Origin: Ponticoccus alexandrii | GTDB taxonomy: Bacteria; Pseudomonadota; Alphaproteobacteria; Rhodobacterales; Rhodobacteraceae | Direction: 5' to 3' | NCBI RefSeq assembly: GCF_016806125.1 | Contig: NZ_CP047166.1 | Span: forward strand, 1,240,001 to 1,304,000 | DNA: 64,000 nt | Shown: positions 59,478 to 64,000 of the stretch, piece after piece | Numbering within the stretch: position 1 is the stretch's first letter | Layout: the number at the start of each line of letters is the position of its first letter | Notes under the pieces: generated by a model | Told to the model about the DNA's origin: nothing | Database searches by the model: none | Seen by the model: only the letters and a program-made list of their open reading frames with translations | Made by a program: the position numbers and the translations under genes

Positions 59478-60157
59478 CCGGGAAGGACGAAACCGTGCTG
59501 CCCGGCGGCTGGGAGGCCGTCGCCGCCGAATATGTGCTGGGCCTGCTGGACCCCGCCGAACAGGCCGCCTTCGAGGCTCGTCTGGCGCGCGACCCGGGCC
59601 TGCGGCAGGACGTCGCGGCCTGGTCCGAGTATTTCGCCAGCTTCACCGACGCGATACCAGAGCTGACGCCGCCCCCCGCCTTGATCCGCCGCATCGAGGC
59701 AGAGGCCTATGGCGATACGCGGTTGCCGGTCTGGCGCCAGCTTCTGCCCTACCTCGGCGGCGCCATGGCGGGGGCAGCCCTGTCCTGGGCGGTCTTCGTC
59801 TCCGGTGTGCTGGAAACGCCGCGCCCCGAAATCCTCGCCTCGCTCGAGCCGGTGTCGGGCACGCTGGCCTTCGACGTGCGCATCGACCCGCCGACCCACA
59901 CGGTCGCTGTCGACTATCGCGCGGGCGACCTGCCCGAAGGCCGGGTCCTGCAGCTCTGGCTGATCCCGGACGGCGAACAGCCGATCTCGCTCGGGGTTAT
60001 GTCGCCGGGTGGCGATCACATCGTGGTGTTGTCGGACGAGATGGCCGCCCGGGTTCCGGGCTCGACCCTCGCCGTCTCGGATGAGCCCGAGGGCGGCTCG
60101 CCCACCGGCCTGCCCACGGGCGCGGTCCAGGCGGCAGGCATTCCGATCCCGCTCTGA
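59474..60157 (+). CDS. RskA-like membrane anti-sigma factor
   Basis: A 227-residue protein. The cytosolic anti-sigma helix (YVLGLLDPAEQAAFEARLARDP, ~20-41) is the RskA/zinc-less anti-sigma signature; no HxxxCxxC zinc motif is present. One membrane helix (~91-112, LPYLGGAMAGAALSWAVFVSGV) precedes a periplasmic RskA domain with LQLWLIPDGEQPISLGVM and AVSDEPEGGSPTGLPTG, the hallmark C-terminus. It holds the upstream sigma factor until regulated proteolysis releases it. Coupled translation (ATGA) keeps the two balanced. Confidence 0.92.
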   Translation: MTGKDETVLPGGWEAVAAEYVLGLLDPAEQAAFEARLARDPGLRQDVAAWSEYFASFTDAIPELTPPPALIRRIEAEAYGDTRLPVWRQLLPYLGGAMAGAALSWAVFVSGVLETPRPEILASLEPVSGTLAFDVRIDPPTHTVAVDYRAGDLPEGRVLQLWLIPDGEQPISLGVMSPGGDHIVVLSDEMAARVPGSTLAVSDEPEGGSPTGLPTGAVQAAGIPIPL

Positions 60158-60263
60158 GGCGCGGCTTCCGGTCAGCGATATCCCGGCAGGCGTCAGGCCT
60201 TTCCTGCCCCCACATGCGCCCGCAGGCCTGCCCGCGACCGCACCCCGGGACGCGAAAGCCCCT

Positions 60264-60309
60264 GCTTCTCTGGTCTTCCAAATACCTCGGGGGTCCGGGG
60301 GCAGAGCCC
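60264..60309 (+). repeat. Dispersed intergenic repeat, copy C
   Basis: Reads GCTTCTCTGGT, CCAAATACCTCGGGGG, TCCG, then GGGGGCAGAGCCC. It is the simplest complete copy and defines the spacing of the blocks. It lies between the convergent anti-sigma and MFS-spermidine synthase genes, and could serve as a terminator. No gene is seen in 60158-60397. Confidence 0.7.
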
Positions 60310-60397
60310 GGCGGGTCGGCCGGCGCAGGCCGGACGACCCGGACGCACCGCCACCTCCCTCTCTGCTGACCCGCCCCGCGGGCCGGTGAGGCTCAGG

Positions 60398-61873
60398 TCA
60401 GTCCCGCGCGCCCACCAGCCGGTCGATGGGAGCGAAATCGTCGGTCAGCACCATGGCCTCCGTGGCCAGCCGGTCGACGAAGTCGGGTCCCAGCGCCGCG
60501 AAGGTGGTGCGCTCCGGCGCGGGCACGGCAAAGCTGTCGGTCCCTGTGGGTTCGTGCCCTGCCGCGATGACCATGACCACGCGCTCTCCCGGCGCGGGCC
60601 GCCGCGCCTCTGTCCAGACCTCGACCACCGGGAAATGCCGCCGCAGGGTCGCCACAAGGCTGCCCGTCGCCTGCATGCGGTCGGCGTAGTCGATCACGTT
60701 CATCAGGTAGCTGCCGCCGGGCGTCAGCCGCCCGGACACCAGCGCAAAGAACTCCGAGGTCACAAGGTGTTGCGGCACGGCGGTATCGGTGAAGGCATCC
60801 CCGATGATCACGTCGTAGCGTTCCGGCGACAGCAGCAGAGCGCGGCGGGCATCCTCGTGCAGGATCGTGGCGCTGGTGGGATCGAACCAGAAATCCCGCT
60901 CCGCCATGGCGGTCACCGCCGGGTCGATCTCGGCGACCGTCACCGGGCCGCTGCCCCGGGCCGCCAAGGCGCGGGGCAGGGCGTAGTTACCACCGCCGAT
61001 GTGAAAGCTGGAAAACCCGGGCCGGGGGGCGCGCAGTCGGGCAAGGGCGTCCAGCATGGCGGTGTGCGGGGTGAACATGACCTCGGGCGCATCCCGGGCC
61101 GAGATGCCATGCACGAGGTGGTCGATCACCATGGCCCGCGTTGGTCGGGCCGGATCGGCGGCGACATCGATGGACTGAAGGCAGAAATAGCGGCTTTCTA
61201 CCGTGCAGGGGCCGGGCCGCGCCGCCAGCAGGCCCGCCGCGACAGCCAGCGCCGCCAGGGCCATGACCGGCGCCGTGCTCAGCCGCCGCGCCAGCCACAG
61301 GCACAGCGCTGCCGCGCAGAGGTAGACGCCCGTGACCGCCGCCAGCGTCCAGGCGCTGCCCAGCCACGAGATGAAGACGAAACCCGCCAGCAGAGTCCCG
61401 GCGATGGCGCCCACGGCACCGGCTGCGAACATCGCCCCCAGCGCGCGCCCCTGTCCCTGCGGCGCGGCCAGCGAGACCTGCGTCAGCACCGGCGCCGGGA
61501 TCCCGGCAAAGAGCGAGGGCAGGAAGAAGGCCGCCAGCGTCAGCGCGGTGATCGCGCCCACCGGGCTGCCGATCTCCATCAGCAGGGGGGCCGAGGCGCG
61601 CAGCGCCACCCCCGCCAGCGCGGTGCTGAATGCCGCCGCCACCAGCCCCCAGCCGGTCAGCGCCAGCCCGCGCGGGTGCTCGGCCAGCCGTCCGCCGATC
61701 CAGTGGCCCACGGAAAAACCCGCAAGCACCACCGCGATGACCGAGGTCCAGGTATACAGGGACATGCCCACGTAGGGCGCCAGCATCCGGCCCGCCACGA
61801 TCTCGACCACCAGCGAGGCCGCCGAAACGGCGGCTTGCAGCGTGACCAGTAGCCAGAGCGGGGCAGGGCGCAT
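60398..61873 (-). CDS. Fused MFS-like membrane domain / spermidine synthase-like protein
   Basis: A 491-residue fusion. Residues ~5-220 form seven to eight helices (LVTLQAAVSAASLVVEIVAGRMLAPYVGMSLYTWTSVIAVVLAG), the typical N-terminus of these fused proteins. Residues ~230-491 resemble spermidine synthase: FHIGGGNYALPRAL (~293-306, SAM-type loop), VAEIDPAVTAMAERDF, RYDVIIGDAFTDTAVPQHLVTSEFF with the catalytic-site Asp, and GGSYLMNVIDYAD. Such fusions are common in Bacteria but their substrate is unproven, and polyamine synthesis should not be assumed. It is monocistronic. Confidence 0.85.
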   Translation of the reverse strand: MRPAPLWLLVTLQAAVSAASLVVEIVAGRMLAPYVGMSLYTWTSVIAVVLAGFSVGHWIGGRLAEHPRGLALTGWGLVAAAFSTALAGVALRASAPLLMEIGSPVGAITALTLAAFFLPSLFAGIPAPVLTQVSLAAPQGQGRALGAMFAAGAVGAIAGTLLAGFVFISWLGSAWTLAAVTGVYLCAAALCLWLARRLSTAPVMALAALAVAAGLLAARPGPCTVESRYFCLQSIDVAADPARPTRAMVIDHLVHGISARDAPEVMFTPHTAMLDALARLRAPRPGFSSFHIGGGNYALPRALAARGSGPVTVAEIDPAVTAMAERDFWFDPTSATILHEDARRALLLSPERYDVIIGDAFTDTAVPQHLVTSEFFALVSGRLTPGGSYLMNVIDYADRMQATGSLVATLRRHFPVVEVWTEARRPAPGERVVMVIAAGHEPTGTDSFAVPAPERTTFAALGPDFVDRLATEAMVLTDDFAPIDRLVGARD

Positions 61874-62385
61874 GGGGGCCTCTCATTCGCAAAAGCGCGC
61901 CTGTCCTTGGCGCGGCATCCCAACCCATCGGTCCGGCACGGGACCGGAAGGCTGGGTGCGCGCCATGTTGCGGCAGGGCGCGGTGGAGGCAAGCCCGAAT
62001 GTCGTGCTTTCGCCCCACGCGTCCGCGCGCCCGTTGTCCTGCCCGCGTGGTCCGGCCCGGCACCGGCGCGCGGGCTGCTCCCATGGTGCGGTTGGGCGCG
62101 GCGGTGGGTGCCCCGCGTATCGCCATCGCGGCTGGTGTCCCGATGCCCCGCCGCCGCGCGTCCGTCACGGGGGGCTAACCTGTCCTGATGCGTGGGCCAG
62201 CAGGAACCGCGCCATCCCGGTGTGCGCCCCGGTCCGGGCAGTCGGCTCCCTCTGTGCGTCTTGCAGGAGGGTGGCTGGCCCTGCCGCGATCCGGGCACAG
62301 GATGAAATCTCGCCTTTGCCTCTCGCGCCGCGACGCCGGCCGCCCTATAAGGGCGCGACGTCTGCCGCACCTGAAAGGGATACCA
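61874..62385. other. 512-base gap before rpiA
   Basis: No gene that I can support. The frames here are dominated by Arg, Pro and Gly and lack ribosome sites. It must contain the divergent promoters for rpiA and the MFS fusion; TATAAG at about 62346-62351, some 35 bases before the rpiA start, is a possible -10 element. Confidence 0.45.
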
Positions 62386-63168
62386 ATGTCCGGAGAGCTA
62401 TCGCCCATCGACAAGGCCAAGTTCGTTGCCGCCAAACGCGCGGCGGAATTCGTGGAAAGCGGGATGCGCGTGGGCCTTGGCACCGGCTCCACCGCCGCGT
62501 GGCTGGTGCGCTGCCTGGGCGAGAAGGTCCGCGAGGAGGGGCTGCGCTTTCGCGGCGTGCCGACCTCGACCCGCACCGCCGATCTGGCGCGCGAAGTGGG
62601 GATCGAGGTGATCTCTCTCGATGAGGCCAAGTGGCTGGACATCACCATCGACGGCGCTGACGAATTCGACAGCGACCTCAGCCTGATCAAGGGCGGTGGC
62701 GGTGCGCTGTTGCAGGAAAAGATCGTGGCCACCGCCTCGGATCAGATGGTGGTGATCGCCGATGCGGCCAAGGAGGTCGAGAGCCTCGGCAACTTCCCCC
62801 TTCCGGTCGAAGTCATTCCCTTCGGCTGGCAGACCTCGCAGGCGCTGATCGAAGAGATGCTTGTGTCCATGGACGTGATGGGCCGCAAGGCGACCCTGCG
62901 CATGAACGGCGAGCGTCCCTACATGACCGACGAGGGCAACCACATCCTCGACCTGCATCTGGGCCGGATCGGCAATGCGCGCCAGCTGGCCATGGTGCTG
63001 AACCAGGTGCCGGGGGTGGTGGAGAACGGGTTGTTCATCGACATCTGCGATCAGGTGGTGATCGGCTTCGGCGATGGCCGGGTCGAGACGCGCGACATCA
63101 ACGCGGGCACCGTCAGCGAAGACCGTCTGGACTTCGTCGAGGACGAAAACCTCTTCCGCGACGTCTGA
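62386..63168 (+). CDS. rpiA: Ribose-5-phosphate isomerase A
   Basis: A 260-residue sugar-phosphate isomerase of the non-oxidative pentose phosphate pathway. MRVGLGTGSTAAWLV (~27-41) binds phosphate; TIDGADEFDSDLSLIKGGGGALLQEKIVA (~87-115) holds the catalytic Asp/Lys set; GNHILDLHLG (~184-193) is the C-terminal motif. The start at 62386 follows GAAAGGG and gives MSGELSPIDKAKFVAAKRA, the usual RpiA N-terminus; the frame is open upstream but without such a site. Monocistronic. Confidence 0.96.
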   Translation: MSGELSPIDKAKFVAAKRAAEFVESGMRVGLGTGSTAAWLVRCLGEKVREEGLRFRGVPTSTRTADLAREVGIEVISLDEAKWLDITIDGADEFDSDLSLIKGGGGALLQEKIVATASDQMVVIADAAKEVESLGNFPLPVEVIPFGWQTSQALIEEMLVSMDVMGRKATLRMNGERPYMTDEGNHILDLHLGRIGNARQLAMVLNQVPGVVENGLFIDICDQVVIGFGDGRVETRDINAGTVSEDRLDFVEDENLFRDV

Positions 63169-63385
63169 GACCGGAGGGGTGTCGGGCGGCCCGATGCCCG
63201 CCCGTCCTGTGCAACGGCGGGTGGCGCCCATCAGGCGCGCGCCTCCCTGCCTTCGCGAGGGGCTCATGGCCCGGCATCGCCTGCGGACCCTCCGGCGCCC
63301 TGTCTTCCGGAATTCCCGCCTTGACGGGTCTGGCCCCGATGCGGCCAGATTTGCGCGACCGGTTTTCAGCCCGAAAGGCGATCCC

Positions 63386-64000
63386 ATGCCGCTTCGCCCC
63401 TTGCCCTGCGCCGCGATCCTGGCCCTGCTGGCCTCTGCCTTGTCCGCACAGGAGCCGCGCGGGCGAGCCGAGCCGATCCCCGATGCGCTCTGGCAGAAGA
63501 TGCAGGGCGTGTCCTGGCACCCGGGCCTGGGCTGTGCGGGGCGCGCGGAGCTGCGGCTGCTGACGATCCCGCACCACGATTTTACCGGCGACCGACGCTT
63601 GGGTCATCTGGTCGCCGTCGCCGCAGAGGCCGACACCCTGCTGGATATCTTCGCCGCGCTCTACGACGCGGGCTACCCGATCCAGCAGATGCGTCCCGTG
63701 CACGAATTCGGCGGCAGGGACGATCTGTCGATGTCGGCAAACAACACCTCGGCCTTCAACTGCCGCAGGGTGGGCGGCGGCACGCGGCTGTCGGATCACG
63801 CCTTCGGCACCGCCGTCGACATCAACCCTGTGCAGAACCCCTACGTGACGCAGGGCGGCACGACCCCGGCGGCGGGCGTGGACTTCGACCAGTCGGCGGA
63901 ACGCGGCGCGGGCGTGTCCGGCGTCATCCGCGAGGGCGACGCGGTGGTGCGTGCCTTCACCGCGCGCGGCTGGGGCTGGGGCGGCACATGGCGCAGTGCG
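63386..64000 (+). CDS. M15-family D-alanyl-D-alanine carboxypeptidase-like protein, 3' truncated by window
   Basis: The first 205 codons of an exported peptidase; the gene runs off the window end without a stop. Residues 1-20 are a signal peptide (MPLRPLPCAAILALLASALS, cleavage near SAQ). The M15 metal site is visible: RLSDHAFGTAVDINPVQNP, with His and Asp zinc ligands, and the downstream WGWGGTWRS begins the segment that should carry the third ligand beyond the edge. NNTSAFNCRRVGG before it is typical of M15C-like enzymes. Such proteins trim peptidoglycan peptides. GAAAGGCGATCCC precedes the start. Confidence 0.85.
   Translation, partial: MPLRPLPCAAILALLASALSAQEPRGRAEPIPDALWQKMQGVSWHPGLGCAGRAELRLLTIPHHDFTGDRRLGHLVAVAAEADTLLDIFAALYDAGYPIQQMRPVHEFGGRDDLSMSANNTSAFNCRRVGGGTRLSDHAFGTAVDINPVQNPYVTQGGTTPAAGVDFDQSAERGAGVSGVIREGDAVVRAFTARGWGWGGTWRSA

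Overview
This window is high-GC chromosomal DNA of an aerobic marine or halotolerant alphaproteobacterium, most likely Rhodobacterales (Roseobacter/Paracoccus-like). The inference rests on the late division/cell-wall (dcw) gene order including a DUF2484 gene, the four-gene opgG-opgI-opgH-opgC glucan operon known from Rhodobacter, the aerobic cobaltochelatase genes cobS and cobT, an ectoine operon, and a dispersed intergenic repeat of a type I associate with this order. I see no rRNA, tRNA, insertion sequence, prophage or CRISPR array.

Layout. 1-1899 (minus): a tripartite tricarboxylate transporter, with tctA cut by the window edge, then tctB and tctC. 2319-3560: an AGE/YihS-like sugar isomerase, divergent from tctC across a region with a tandem dyad operator. 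3856-7176: katG divergent from oxyR (peroxide defence). 7572-12635: a PACE-family exporter and a two-gene RND efflux pump. 12922-14055: an acyl-CoA dehydrogenase. 14157-18924 (minus): the osmoregulated periplasmic glucan operon. 19302-24812: a triple Pho box followed by the glycerol-3-phosphate ABC transporter ugpBAEC and a coupled EEP-fold phosphodiesterase-like gene. 24897-26072 (minus): a BaiN-type flavoprotein.

26290-42927: the distal dcw cluster ftsW-murG-murC, terminator, DUF2484, small membrane protein, murB-ddl-ftsQ-ftsA, a methyltransferase-like gene, ftsZ, terminator, lpxC, bamD, recN. The proximal half (mraZ to murD) is not next to ftsW. 43185-46313: an FAD-linked D-lactate dehydrogenase-like gene divergent from a ClC chloride protein. 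46510-50947: ectR divergent from ectA-ectB-ectC-ask_ect for ectoine synthesis. 51115-55087: a YdeI/DUF1801-type protein, a double SH3 periplasmic protein, a DUF427 protein and an M24 aminopeptidase P. 55266-58833 (minus): cobS, a small exported protein, cobT. 58926-60157: an ECF sigma factor with its anti-sigma factor. 60398-61873 (minus): an MFS-spermidine synthase fusion. 62386-63168: rpiA. 63386 to the edge: an M15 peptidase.

Together the genes look like a stable core region: cell-wall synthesis and division, osmoadaptation (ectoine outside phosphate control, periplasmic glucans), phosphate-starvation scavenging and oxidative defence. The less expected items are a methyltransferase-like gene wedged between ftsA and ftsZ, a small opgI gene, an EEP enzyme coupled to a Pho-controlled ugp operon, a ClC protein lacking the inner proton glutamate, and two families of small intergenic repeats.
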